DNA of 56,651 nucleotides from Alphaproteobacteria bacterium (GTDB lineage Bacteria > Pseudomonadota > Alphaproteobacteria > Acetobacterales > Acetobacteraceae): contig JAPLOH010000242.1 in assembly GCA_026400845.1 (NCBI GenBank), forward strand, positions 8,073 through 64,723. Direction: 5' to 3'. The translations under genes and the position numbers were made by a program. The notes beneath the pieces were generated by a model. The model saw only the letters and a program-made list of their open reading frames with translations. It was not told where the DNA came from and did not search any database. Shown piece after piece: positions 47,701 through 55,599 of this stretch. Position 1 is the first letter of the stretch; the number at the start of each line of letters is the position of its first letter.

Positions 47701-49674
47701 CGCGAGGCTCTGTGCCGTGAGGGTACCGGAGGTGGCGATCGCACCGCCAACCTGGGTCGTCAACTGAACCGACGTCGCCTGCACGCTGCCGGCAAGGGCG
47801 ATTTGCCCCGCCGTCACCCTGACGGTATTGGCCTGGATCAATCCGCCGAGGACGAAGGCGCCGGTGGAGGAGACGTTGACGGTAACAGCGCCGGCGACAA
47901 TCGGGCCACTGCTGAGAAATCCCCCCACGCCGGAGGACAGGTTCACCTGCGCCAGCGGCGCGTTGAGACTGCCGACCGGGGAGAGCGCCAGTACGCCGTT
48001 GGGTCCACCGGGGTCATAGCCAGGTTGGCTGGCGAAGGAAGAAACCGCGGCGGCGAGTGTCAGCGTGCCCGCTCCGGAAAGGTTGATCGGCGCATTCACC
48101 GTCAGGTTGCGTCCGGCTTGCAGGCTGAGGCTCGCCGCCGAGGAGGTGATCGGCGACTGCACCGTGAGATCGCGCGCCGCCTGCAACACCACGTTGCCGG
48201 ACAGTCCCGCAAATACCACGGGGTCGATCACCGCCGAAATGGCGACGGGTGAGCCGGCGTTGTTCCCGGCCGCCAGGGTTCCGTCGCTGCCGCTGGTCTG
48301 GAGCAGCCCGCCATCGGCGCCGCCGCTGCGGATTGTCAGATCCTGCGGGTCAAGCAGGATGGTGCCGGCACTCCCGGCGGCGGCGGTCACACTGACCTGG
48401 CCGGTCATCGCGAACCCCTGATGGCCAGACACCTCGACGGTGCCCCCGGCCCCGCCACGCGGCCCGCCCTCGGCCGCGATGCGGCCATCCATCGTGGTGC
48501 TGCGGTCCGACAGGATCATCACCTGCCCGCCGCGCCCCTTCGTCGTGGCACTTGCGAGAATCACCGCGCCGCTCGCCACCGTTGTCGTCTTGGCCGTCGC
48601 CCCCGCGCGCGTACCCACCGCGACGCTGCCGCGGCCGGCGCTGCCCGAGGCGTCGATGGTGGCACCGGCGTTCACCGTGATCGCGCCGGTCGTGGCGACG
48701 GTGACGCCGCCGCCCTTTTGGCCGGCACCACGCCCGACCGCGCTGAGCGAACCATCGATGGTGATGCTGCCCCCCGTCGACTGGATCTGGATGCTTCCTG
48801 GCCCGCGCGCTGTGGTGTCGGCGGTGATGCGCCCCCCGGCTTCGATCACGCCGGCCTCGACCACGCTGGTGACGATGGCATCCGCCTGCGCCGCCGTGAG
48901 CAGCACGCGTCCGCCCGGCGCATCGATGGTGCCGCGATTGCGCACCGACGTGGCTTCGCCACCGGCACGAACCTCGAACGAGAGCAGTCCGTCGCCGTAG
49001 AGATCGATCTTGTAGATCGACGCACCCGCTAGCACGACCTGCCCACCGCGCGCCTCGATCACACCGTCATTGCTGACATTGGGGGCGACCAGCGCCGCAA
49101 GACCGGCCTCGCGCACCGTGATGGTGCCGCGGTTGGTGACGCTGGCGCCGGCTCGCGCGGGGACGGTGAAGCTGGTCCCCCCGGCCATGAACGCACGATT
49201 GGTGATGCCGGCTGCCGATAGCACCACGGCGTTGGCGTCTATCTGCGCACCGTCGGCGACCACTATGCCAGCGCGGTTCTCGATCACTATCCGCCCGTTG
49301 GCGGAGATCCTGCCGGCAATCTGCGAAGGGTTCGGACTGTCGACCCGGTTGAGCGTGGTGGCTGTGGCGCTGGGCTGCACGAAGGTGACGCTCTGTTGGC
49401 GCCCGACGTCGAAACCCGTCCAGTCGATCACCGCGCGCGGGGAGGACTGGCTGATGGTGGTCGCGGTTGCGGTTCGCGCGATACTCGCCGCCCCGGCCGA
49501 CACCTTGCCGCCCTCGGGTCGCGCATTCGCTGCTGGATCGGCCTGCGCGGCGGCGGGTATCGCAGCCATTCCCCCGAGAGCGGCGGTCAGCGCGGTGCCA
49601 AGCAGCAGCACCGCGCGGCGCCTGCCCCGATCCGCCCGCCCAGCCGGTTCACCGATCCCGATCATTCGCCTCAC
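41770..49674 (-). CDS. Two-partner secretion exoprotein (TpsA; filamentous-hemagglutinin-type N-terminal secretion domain, giant beta-helix)
   Basis: 2634 aa; signal peptide 'RRRAVLLLGTALTAALGGMAAIPAAAQA', TPS domain 'SQSSPRAVIDWTGFDVGRQQSVTFVQPSATATTLNRVDSPNPSQIAGRISANGRIVIENRAGIVVADGAQIDANAVVLSAAGITN', then long repetitive beta-helix. Confidence 0.93.
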   Translation of the reverse strand: MRRMIGIGEPAGRADRGRRRAVLLLGTALTAALGGMAAIPAAAQADPAANARPEGGKVSAGAASIARTATATTISQSSPRAVIDWTGFDVGRQQSVTFVQPSATATTLNRVDSPNPSQIAGRISANGRIVIENRAGIVVADGAQIDANAVVLSAAGITNRAFMAGGTSFTVPARAGASVTNRGTITVREAGLAALVAPNVSNDGVIEARGGQVVLAGASIYKIDLYGDGLLSFEVRAGGEATSVRNRGTIDAPGGRVLLTAAQADAIVTSVVEAGVIEAGGRITADTTARGPGSIQIQSTGGSITIDGSLSAVGRGAGQKGGGVTVATTGAITVNAGATIDASGSAGRGSVAVGTRAGATAKTTTVASGAVILASATTKGRGGQVMILSDRSTTMDGRIAAEGGPRGGAGGTVEVSGHQGFAMTGQVSVTAAAGSAGTILLDPQDLTIRSGGADGGLLQTSGSDGTLAAGNNAGSPVAISAVIDPVVFAGLSGNVVLQAARDLTVQSPITSSAASLSLQAGRNLTVNAPINLSGAGTLTLAAAVSSFASQPGYDPGGPNGVLALSPVGSLNAPLAQVNLSSGVGGFLSSGPIVAGAVTVNVSSTGAFVLGGLIQANTVRVTAGQIALAGSVQATSVQLTTQVGGAIATSGTLTAQSLAVSAGAATFTGSAINVGTLTSVLTSGGFTLLNTGDLLATGTITAGGALTPLASNTSALLLSSTGTLTLGQPGSAAIITAGTVGLVGTGGVFETNGVLYANLLSGTVAGSTVTNSAAATLTGSNAVANFGSMRVTGALAMSTGGALAILGTVSAGGAMTLNAGGALALGSTTQAAALSAGSLRLTAGGAITEPNATITTGTLIAAGNVIALSGANRFGVLGGATASGDIAITDQTAMTIAGPLATSAGSVFVNSGAGGVTIAAPVSAGPGGTIALIGDALTWANPALNPLNASTSGTIALAPSTLGLPITLGGGSGLALASTAGMTAASLQIGAAPSSPGATASTTAGSIAVTGFDAGGIGVLSLNASGAIAQSAALTGVTRLDVAAGSAALTASGNAVPVLGTVVTAGSFNLVNPTGVTVLGLLQAGTVSAPNVANTATARIETPGSIVIGSSSVRSVVNAGTVVLLGGGAITEVNGTIAANALSGPQTGATIATATSVSLRGANTVTTLGGFAATGNIAFVNATGLVIGGAVTAGVVPAPNPANTATISLQAGGDLALGSSSQIAALSAGRIDLLASGAITQPRGILQANTLNGPGQGAAITSATSVNLTGSNLFGVLGNFVASGNIRITNAAGVVISGVISAGPGGGNIAGNTALAELTVLGDLRIGQVGAPSVINAGTVSLLSSGSIVEVSGGIVANQLIGPGPGAAVGQALEADLHGTNIINQIGRFTTSGNFSISDIASVIVVGTLAAGPASMLSITTTGSLTIGQGSTVALISAGTVSIIAAGAIAENPNSSINAKLLTGPFTGLTIPTATDVTLTGINSVAEISQFSASGSLIFRNQRDLAVTGTLSAGSIAAPDPRNSAAVGLIVSGNLALGTASAPAVLNAGTVGLAATGTISEPAGTIVAGLLNDLRLPGAPPTATLIQLDGSNTIAAIGELGARGNITIRNSVPLAVVGTITAGGVQAPSAGNAATVSVSVFGALTIGDATRPGGINAGTVVLMPTGAITEPNGAITASLLLLPATGQSVAKAPAIDLSDRNAISVLAAINAVGDVFINSSTPMTAAGAIVLGAPAPPNAANTTTLTLASASDLAIAANLTAGTISLQSAGALTQSGGVLTANRLSGPAAGLAQVSATSVTLEAANVFAELGVFTSAGNLLLNDTLAVTVSGAVVAGGTALPLAANTSTLRITSGGSITIGNSGQAASLSGGTVTLLTASAIIEGSSGSITTNAFKGPNPTASVASATSVSLLGTNAIASLASVNTVGDFMLANAGPLVVVGTITAGNAGVGGASNIAHLAIGLSAGALSLGSGIDTGVLSAGTIALAAAGGISAPNGRISTTLLSDQTGLAGVPQSASVSLPSPTNSIAALGSLATLSGDLVLGSTGAMTVIGPVNASQRLAVSTTGVMTVLGNVSGAGGVSLSSDLGIQQVSGGITASATGTDLLSLRSDHGSFVQFPAAAITSATSVSITTQGSIGLGASVIAPQGVLSLDSATGGISQSSSAGSKGTVFVQGLSARAAGSIVLDSSSNRIAVVNGVTTPSRFILNTTVPLQITGNVLTGAETTITGTKGVEQVAGSIVAGGVGVQLLSRLGSFTQDRGSYIGATANDGTVSLSALAAGGTIDVGGTISAIGSNALVLLSVPLGGILEIPELAQGAAPVQGAGRIIATRLSASALDSIVLDPVGAANAIGAVDALVSTNGAVGLHNTSSFQINGLAQAANGLRLQSLGDLSLGASAKISVASGATTMRAAGSFLMSAGSTISAPDVTMVAPTSVVISGTIGVPKLSIGGVNGGQSALVLLSDGAVLLTGEASLPISSSPATAWPTYASSVGGTFIATQNLLIGRNVAVRGVTGSASQTLRIDLAGTGVIDQIGGLVAETTTLLVNLGSRANLSGNVSLGGLYIAYPRGSRGAATLSGTVRGVGGQAAAQISSITPGPNALYQIKPIRDFDIRPAHDTVDEAEILLPNVSREDL
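43560..47480 (-). repeat. About 10-11 imperfect protein-coding repeats of about 109 aa within tpsA
   Basis: Recurring module 'AGTV.L...GAI.EP.G.I.A..L.GP..G.....A.SV.L.G.N....LG.F.A.GN..I.N...V.V.G...AG....P...N.A.L.....G.L.IG'; one unit counted by hand at 109 aa. Boundaries approximate. Confidence 0.75.
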
Positions 49675-49694
49675 TCTCGCCGCTACAGTCTATC

Positions 49695-51410
49695 TCAGAA
49701 CCGCGCGAGAACGCGCCAATAGAATGCATTGGGTGGCGCAGCTGCGATACCGGGGCCGCTGCCGGTCGGGTAGCGGGTCAGCCGGTGGACCGCCTCGAGA
49801 CCGATTTCGATGCGGTTCGATGGGATAAGGCGCACGCCCATTCCGACCGAGCTCAGCCGCCGCCCCTGTTCGCCAGCGAGCGTCGCCCAGGTCTGCGCCC
49901 AGTCGTAAAAGCCGTAGACCTGGGTCGACCACTCCCCATGCAGGTCGAATGCGTCGATGTCGTTAATGGTGTTGAACTGCAATTCGACAGTCGTCGCCAC
50001 CGCGTTGTCGCCGGTGACCTCGCCATAATAGAAGCCGCGCGCGAGCCGTGTGCCGCCGAGAAAGAACTTCTCCGCCGAGGGCAGCACGTCGCGCGTATAT
50101 TGGCCGGCCGCGATGCCTTGCAGGGCCACCGAAGCTCCGTCCCAGGGCTGCCACAGTGTCTGCGTCCGGCTCAGTTCGGCAGCGAATTTGCGGAACGTGG
50201 GCACCTGACCGGTCCTGCTGACTGGCCCATCCGGCGTGCTCGCGCCGAAACCGGCCAGTCCCTGGGAGGCCCGCATTGTGAGGCTGCTGACGCCGCCGAG
50301 CGTGTTGCCCAACAGGAAGTCGGACACCACGTATTCAAGCCCGAGCCGAACGATGCGCAGCTTGTCGCGCGATCCCTGCCCGGTCTGGTCGACGCTTGCA
50401 TCAACGGCGTCGATATTGCCGAGCAGATTGATGGTCTGCCGGCGCGAGCGGATGATCGGGTAGGAAAGTTCCGAGCCGATCAGAGTGGTACCCCCGACAT
50501 AGCCGATGCTGCGGAACGACCCGGTCGGCCGCGAGATCCCGTGCCCGGCGTAGAGGCGAATGCGCAATCCGCTGTCGCCGATGAAGCTGTCGATCGAGGC
50601 CTGACCAAAAATCTGCGCCCCGTTCAGGGTGCGATAGATCTGCACCTGGCTGTGCTCGCCGTATTCGGTAAAGCTGTTGGCGTCGACGACCCCCAGGAGT
50701 TGCTCCGGTCCGACGCGGCTGAAGGCGCGGTTGTCGGCGCTGACCTGGCCGGCGAACGCCTGACGGCTGACCTGCGCGACCAGAGTGAGCGCGCCCGGCT
50801 CCGATGCGGAGGGGCGCAACACCGCGCTAAGGCGAACGCCGGGCACGTCGCCAGCGAGCAGCAGCGCGCGTTCCAAAGTAACCGTGTCGATCACCGCCGG
50901 TTCGGTCAGACGCTTGAGGAAACGCAGCACCTGTACCCCCGCCGGCCCGATATCGCCATCGAGCTTGACTTCGGCGATGCGGCCCTCTGTGATACGCAGC
51001 CGCAACACCCCGCCCGCCTCGACGATCGCGCTCACCGCGGTGAGCGCGTAGCCGTCCTCGCGATAGCGCCGCAGGATCGCCAGCCGTGCGGCATCGATCA
51101 CGGCGACGGAGATGGAGTCGCCCACCAGGGCGGCGAGCGGTTCGACCAGATTGTCATTGCCATAGATTGTCACCCCTTCGACAACCACACTGGTGATTGC
51201 GACCCTGATGTCGGCCGCCTCCTCGGTCGGGTCGGGTTCCGCGGGACCGGGCGGCGCGGGCGTGATCACGCGGGTCGGCGGCACCGAAACCGCGGGCAAC
51301 GGCGAGCCCGGTGCCGGCACGCGCACCGCCGCCGGCTGCGCGGACGCCGTCATGTCTGGCACTGCGGCGGCCAGCACGGCAAGGATGATAAGGACAGACG
51401 GCGACCGCAT
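49695..51410 (-). CDS. Two-partner secretion outer-membrane transporter (TpsB; ShlB/FhaC/HecB family)
   Basis: 571 aa; POTRA 'ITSVVVEGVTIYGNDNLVEPLAALVGDSISVAVIDAARLAILRRYREDGYALTAV', 'LRLRITEGRIAEVKLDGDI', 'FFLGGTRLARGFYYGEVTGDNAV' (VRGF/Y-like motif), C-terminal ...FYWRVLARF ending in Phe. Confidence 0.94.
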   Translation of the reverse strand: MRSPSVLIILAVLAAAVPDMTASAQPAAVRVPAPGSPLPAVSVPPTRVITPAPPGPAEPDPTEEAADIRVAITSVVVEGVTIYGNDNLVEPLAALVGDSISVAVIDAARLAILRRYREDGYALTAVSAIVEAGGVLRLRITEGRIAEVKLDGDIGPAGVQVLRFLKRLTEPAVIDTVTLERALLLAGDVPGVRLSAVLRPSASEPGALTLVAQVSRQAFAGQVSADNRAFSRVGPEQLLGVVDANSFTEYGEHSQVQIYRTLNGAQIFGQASIDSFIGDSGLRIRLYAGHGISRPTGSFRSIGYVGGTTLIGSELSYPIIRSRRQTINLLGNIDAVDASVDQTGQGSRDKLRIVRLGLEYVVSDFLLGNTLGGVSSLTMRASQGLAGFGASTPDGPVSRTGQVPTFRKFAAELSRTQTLWQPWDGASVALQGIAAGQYTRDVLPSAEKFFLGGTRLARGFYYGEVTGDNAVATTVELQFNTINDIDAFDLHGEWSTQVYGFYDWAQTWATLAGEQGRRLSSVGMGVRLIPSNRIEIGLEAVHRLTRYPTGSGPGIAAAPPNAFYWRVLARF

Positions 51411-51615
51411 CGTATCAGGATAGCCTCAACTCTCAGGAAAGACACACCATCGCAGTTGATTCGAGCGGCGTCTCGGCGCCAAGTAACGAAACTGTTGCCG
51501 CACATCCGGCGTCCTGGGCGTATCGACGCGATATCGGCGGGCCGGTCTATGGTTTCGCTTCAATGATGCGAGGCAGCTTGTATAACAGGCCAGCCGATGC
51601 ACGCAGGAGAGGGTG

Positions 51616-53607
51616 ATGGAGGTCGCGACGCTCGGGAAGTATGAACTGCGCGCCATCCGCGGCCGCGGCGCCACGGGCATCGTCTACGAAGCCTGGGACC
51701 CCGTGATTTCGCGGCGGGTAGCCGTCAAGACCGTGCGGCTGCCCTATTTGTCCGACCCGGAGGCACATGAGGAGCTCGCCCGCTTTCGCCGCGAGGCGCA
51801 GGCAGCCGGACGGCTCAACCACCCCAACATCGTTGCCATCTACGACTACGGCGAGACCACGAAGTTCGCCTATATCGTGATGGAATACGTCGACGGTGAG
51901 GCGCTCAAGGCGCGACTCGACCGCGGCGAGCGAACGCCGCCGCAGCAGGCCGCCGAGGTCATGGCGCAGCTCCTCGCCGGCCTCACCTACAGCCATGAAC
52001 GCGGCGTGGTGCATCGCGACATCAAGCCCGGCAACGTCATGATGACCCATGACGGGACGGTCAAGATCGCCGATTTTGGCATCGCGCGCATCGAAAGCAG
52101 CAACATCACCCAGACCGGTTCGATGCTCGGCACCCCCGCCTACATGTCGCCCGAGCAGTTTCTCGGCAACGCCACCGATGCGCGCACCGACATCTATTCG
52201 AGCGGCGCGCTGCTCTATCAGCTCCTCACCGGCAAGCGCCCGTTCGATGGCGTGATGTCGGCGATCATGCACAAGGTGCTCACCGCGCCGCCGCCGCGCG
52301 CCTCGACCAGCGCACCAGGCCTCGCCGCGTTCGACCCGATCATCGCCCGGGCGATGGCGAAGGAGCCGGCCGATCGTTACCAGAGCGCCGAGGAGCTGGC
52401 CATCGCCTTGCGCAGCGGTTTTCAGGACGCCACCTCCGGCATGCGCGACCCCGATGCGACGATGATGCTCGGCCCTGCACACGGCGCGGCGCTGGCCGCC
52501 AACGCGGCGACGCACACTGCATCGGGAGCCGTAATCGCCCCCACCGATGGGAGACGGACCGGCGATCCCGGATCACGGCTGATCGGCGCCGCTGTCGCCG
52601 CGCTGGCGGTGCTGGGCGTGATCGGCTGGTACGTGCTGTGGCAATCGCCAGTGGCACCAGGGCCGGATACCCCGCCGACGGCGGTCGCCACCATTGCGCC
52701 ATCGGTACCGGCGCCACTTCCTGCGCCCATACCGCCGCCGCCAGCGTCGGTCATCGAATCGCCGCGCGCCGCTCCGGCCGCCGAGGCACAAGCTGTATCA
52801 CCTCCGCCGACACCAGCTGTCGTCGCGCCAGCACCTCCCGCACCGGAGCCTCCCCCCTCCCCGGTGATCCGCCCGGCAGCGCCCACCCTGGCCGCGCTGC
52901 GTGCCGCCGCCGCGCCGGTCGAGTGCACCCTCAGCAACCCCCAGTTGCGTGACGAGAACATGATTTTCGTCACCGGCCTCGCTCGCATCGGCCGGCCTGA
53001 CGCGGCCCTGCGCGAGGCGATCTCCAGAGCCGCCGGCGCCACGCCGATCGCCTGGAGTATCATCGGGTTCGACGGGCCCTATTGCGAGGCGCTGAACGTG
53101 TTGCGCCCCATGCGACTGCGCGATCTGCGCAATTCCGCCGCCCTCAGTATGACGATGCAAGGCGACGTCACCCGTCTGCGCCGCGATGACCGGATGGTGT
53201 TGCGCGTGCAAATGCCGGATTTCGCGGCCCATCTGCAGGTCGACTATCTTAGCAGCGACGGCAGCATCGGCCACCTCGTCGCCGATGACGGCACTTCGGT
53301 CCTGTATCTCATGGCCGGCGGCATGAAGCGGGTGGCAGCATCGCACCGCTACGCGCCGGGTGAAATCGTCACCATCGGGGAGCCCGATGCGAGGGCGGGA
53401 TTTGCGGGATGGGCGGTGGACGAGCCCTATGGTGTCGACATGATCTTGGCGATTGCCTCATCAGCACCGCTCAACCGCGCGGCGCCGGCGACCAACGATA
53501 CCGGCGTGGTCTATTTCCGCGATCTGCGCGCTTCGCTCGAAGCCGCCGAGAGCGCGGGGCGGAGCCTGTCAGGGCAAGCGTTGCTGCTCGAGACGGTCCC
53601 GCGCTGA
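51616..53607 (+). CDS. Membrane Ser/Thr protein kinase with C-terminal DUF4384-like domain
   Basis: Kinase: 'LRAIRGRGATGIVYEAWD', 'RVAVKTV', 'GVVHRDIKPGNVMMT', 'KIADFGIARI', 'GTPAYMSPEQ'; TM 'LIGAAVAALAVLGVIGWYVLW'; Pro-rich linker; C-terminal 'VLRVQMPDFAAHLQVDYLSSDGSIGHLVADDG...FAGWAVDEPYGVDMILAIASSAPL' resembling DUF4384. RBS GGAGAGG before ATG 51616. Confidence 0.92.
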   Translation: MEVATLGKYELRAIRGRGATGIVYEAWDPVISRRVAVKTVRLPYLSDPEAHEELARFRREAQAAGRLNHPNIVAIYDYGETTKFAYIVMEYVDGEALKARLDRGERTPPQQAAEVMAQLLAGLTYSHERGVVHRDIKPGNVMMTHDGTVKIADFGIARIESSNITQTGSMLGTPAYMSPEQFLGNATDARTDIYSSGALLYQLLTGKRPFDGVMSAIMHKVLTAPPPRASTSAPGLAAFDPIIARAMAKEPADRYQSAEELAIALRSGFQDATSGMRDPDATMMLGPAHGAALAANAATHTASGAVIAPTDGRRTGDPGSRLIGAAVAALAVLGVIGWYVLWQSPVAPGPDTPPTAVATIAPSVPAPLPAPIPPPPASVIESPRAAPAAEAQAVSPPPTPAVVAPAPPAPEPPPSPVIRPAAPTLAALRAAAAPVECTLSNPQLRDENMIFVTGLARIGRPDAALREAISRAAGATPIAWSIIGFDGPYCEALNVLRPMRLRDLRNSAALSMTMQGDVTRLRRDDRMVLRVQMPDFAAHLQVDYLSSDGSIGHLVADDGTSVLYLMAGGMKRVAASHRYAPGEIVTIGEPDARAGFAGWAVDEPYGVDMILAIASSAPLNRAAPATNDTGVVYFRDLRASLEAAESAGRSLSGQALLLETVPR

Positions 53608-54488
53608 GGCCGCCGCCGGCGGGGCCGGTCAACCGCATCGCGCAGCCAGCCCGGCGGCATCCCGGTGCGGAAACGCGCGCGCAAATCAGCTAGCACGACC
53701 TGCGGCAATCCGACCGCTTCAGCGTTAAAGAAGCGTGGATCGGCGGTATGCATGAGGTAGGCCTGCATCTCGTTGGCCAGCAGCGCTTCGTTATCCGGGT
53801 CGTAGTCCTCACGGACGAGAAAGCCCGTGAATGCGGCGCGCTCGACAGCATCGAGGCCCTCGCGCCAGAACCGCATGGTATGCTGTGCAAAAGCGGGGTT
53901 GGTGAAGAACTCCCCGTGCGACAATTCGTGCCGCAGGATCGTCGTCCGCCCCGCCGCGTCGAGGAGCGGATCGAGACCGGCGCGGGGAAGCGTGATCAGT
54001 GCCCCAGCCACGTCCGCCTTGAAGGCGCCCGCACGATCGAGAAGTGCGGCAAGGCGCCGTTCTCCGACCGTGAGGCCGCCGGCCGCGTGTTCGGCGAGAC
54101 CGAAGAACCGCCTCATATCGGCGAGGCTGTAGTCGTGCCCATAGTACCAGGTAGAAGGAGTCGCGCCATTGGCGGCGATCGCCCGCGCGATTTCCTCCGG
54201 CGCCAACACTCGCTCGCGCGGCAGCCCGCGCTTTTCGACGAGTGCCGCGATCCGGTTGAGCATCTCGCCCTGCAAAGCGAGGTCATTGAAAACCAGCACA
54301 AGGATCGCCGGATTCCCGGCGAAACGCAGGAGGCTGGGCTGGTCGGCATCGAGCGCCAGAATGTCCGCTTCGGTGGCGAGCGGCGGGACCGATATGCGCC
54401 GACGATACTGGTCGATGCCTAACGCGACGAGAGCCAGGAAAATGGCAAAAAGAAAGGCGGCGCCAAGACGCCGCCTTCCCGAACCCAT
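53511..54488 (-). CDS. Putative membrane-anchored zinc metallopeptidase (HExxH), uncharacterised
   Basis: N-terminal signal anchor 'RRLGAAFLFAIFLALVALGIDQY'; 'TTILRHELSHGEFFTNPAFAQHTMRFWREGLD' with HELSH; downstream 'ALLANEMQAYLMHT' may supply a third ligand. Converges on and overlaps the kinase 3' end by about 97 bp. Confidence 0.75.
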   Translation of the reverse strand: MGSGRRRLGAAFLFAIFLALVALGIDQYRRRISVPPLATEADILALDADQPSLLRFAGNPAILVLVFNDLALQGEMLNRIAALVEKRGLPRERVLAPEEIARAIAANGATPSTWYYGHDYSLADMRRFFGLAEHAAGGLTVGERRLAALLDRAGAFKADVAGALITLPRAGLDPLLDAAGRTTILRHELSHGEFFTNPAFAQHTMRFWREGLDAVERAAFTGFLVREDYDPDNEALLANEMQAYLMHTADPRFFNAEAVGLPQVVLADLRARFRTGMPPGWLRDAVDRPRRRRPQRGTVSSSNACPDRLRPALSAASSEARRSRK

Positions 54489-54506
54489 AGCCCTATCCCC
54501 AAGAGA

Positions 54507-55067
54507 TCAGGCGCCGAGATTGACCACGTGGACGCGGCGGTTGCGCTGCTCGGGGGTCTGCGGCGGAGTGGCCACCAGCGGAACGGACTGACCGAGCCCG
54601 ACGGTCTCGAGGCGTGCCGGGCCGACGCCGAACTTGCCTTCGAGATACCGCGCCACCGTCGCGGCGCGCTGGTCGGAGAGGGTCTTGTTGAACTCCTCGG
54701 TGCCGACGGTGTCGGTATGGCCTTCGATACGGAAGCGGTAGCCGCCGAGCGCGTTGCTGCTCAGCGCACGGCCGAGTTCGTCCAGCGTCCGCGTCGCATC
54801 GGGCGTCAGCTCGGCGGAGCCGAATTCAAAGTGGACATTAAGATCCATCGAGGGCTGCCGGACCTGCGCAGGCGCCGGGCGGCTCACCTCGGTCGCGACT
54901 GCCGCGGCGCCGGGGGCGACAGGACGAATGCCACGGTTGCCGGCCTGGATCTGGCCGGTCGGCTTCAGCGCGGCGATGATCTGGTCCGCCGTCGGGCGGT
55001 TTTGCGCCAGTGCGGGGGATACAAGCAGACCAAGGGAGGCAACGGCGATGAGAAAACGCGGTAACAT
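54507..55067 (-). CDS. OmpA family (peptidoglycan-binding C-terminal domain) protein
   Basis: MLPRFLIAVASLGLLVSPALAQNRPTADQIIAALKPTGQIQAGNRGIRPV... 'VHFEFGSAELTPDATRTLDELGRAL...YRFRIEGHTDTVGTEEFNKTLSDQRAATVARYL'. Confidence 0.93.
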   Translation of the reverse strand: MLPRFLIAVASLGLLVSPALAQNRPTADQIIAALKPTGQIQAGNRGIRPVAPGAAAVATEVSRPAPAQVRQPSMDLNVHFEFGSAELTPDATRTLDELGRALSSNALGGYRFRIEGHTDTVGTEEFNKTLSDQRAATVARYLEGKFGVGPARLETVGLGQSVPLVATPPQTPEQRNRRVHVVNLGA

Positions 55068-55494
55068 GGTAGAGCCACTCCTGACACCTGGCCACTGTCG
55101 ACGCCAGCTGCACCCGATTGAGCGGTATGTGGACCTTCATCCGGCGCAAATGGACACTACGCGGCTCGCCGCGATCATTCAACCATTTCCCCGCGGCAGC
55201 GAGTTGAAATACGCGTGAGGCGGGGGCAGGTCGCGCTGGAGGATTTTCGCTGGAGGTCCAGTCGGTGGTCGCAACCATGCCGTGCAGACAGGCCCTCATT
55301 ACTCAGAAATTCCATCATTGATTACTATGTGCACTTTTGTCGTCGATTGTTCGACGCAATCGACACGGCCAAGCGGTTTCGCGCATGCGACGCCTATGCC
55401 GCGGACCGGTCCGACTGGCATGATGTGGCAGCAACAGGGGCGCATCGCAATGGCATGGAACAATCTGGTCTCCATCATCACTTGAGGAGCCCGC

Positions 55495-55569
55495 CGTCTC
55501 GGCCCCGCCTCCCGCTGGCTCACCGCCCAGGTGCTGACGGTGGATGGCGGCCGGATGGACTATATCTAA
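55495..55569 (+). pseudogene. C-terminal remnant of an SDR family oxidoreductase
   Basis: Own translation: RLGPASRWLTAQVLTVDGGRMDYI*, matching the SDR C-terminal 'S.ylTGQ.l.VDGG...' pattern; no upstream SDR coding sequence precedes it. Confidence 0.75.
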
Positions 55570-55599
55570 GCCGCACGACCCAGCGCAGGGGACGACAAG

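Noticed and set aside
49467-51566. 699-aa plus-strand ORF over tpsB
   Set aside because: Antisense to TpsB with POTRA/barrel motifs; artefact of codon bias.
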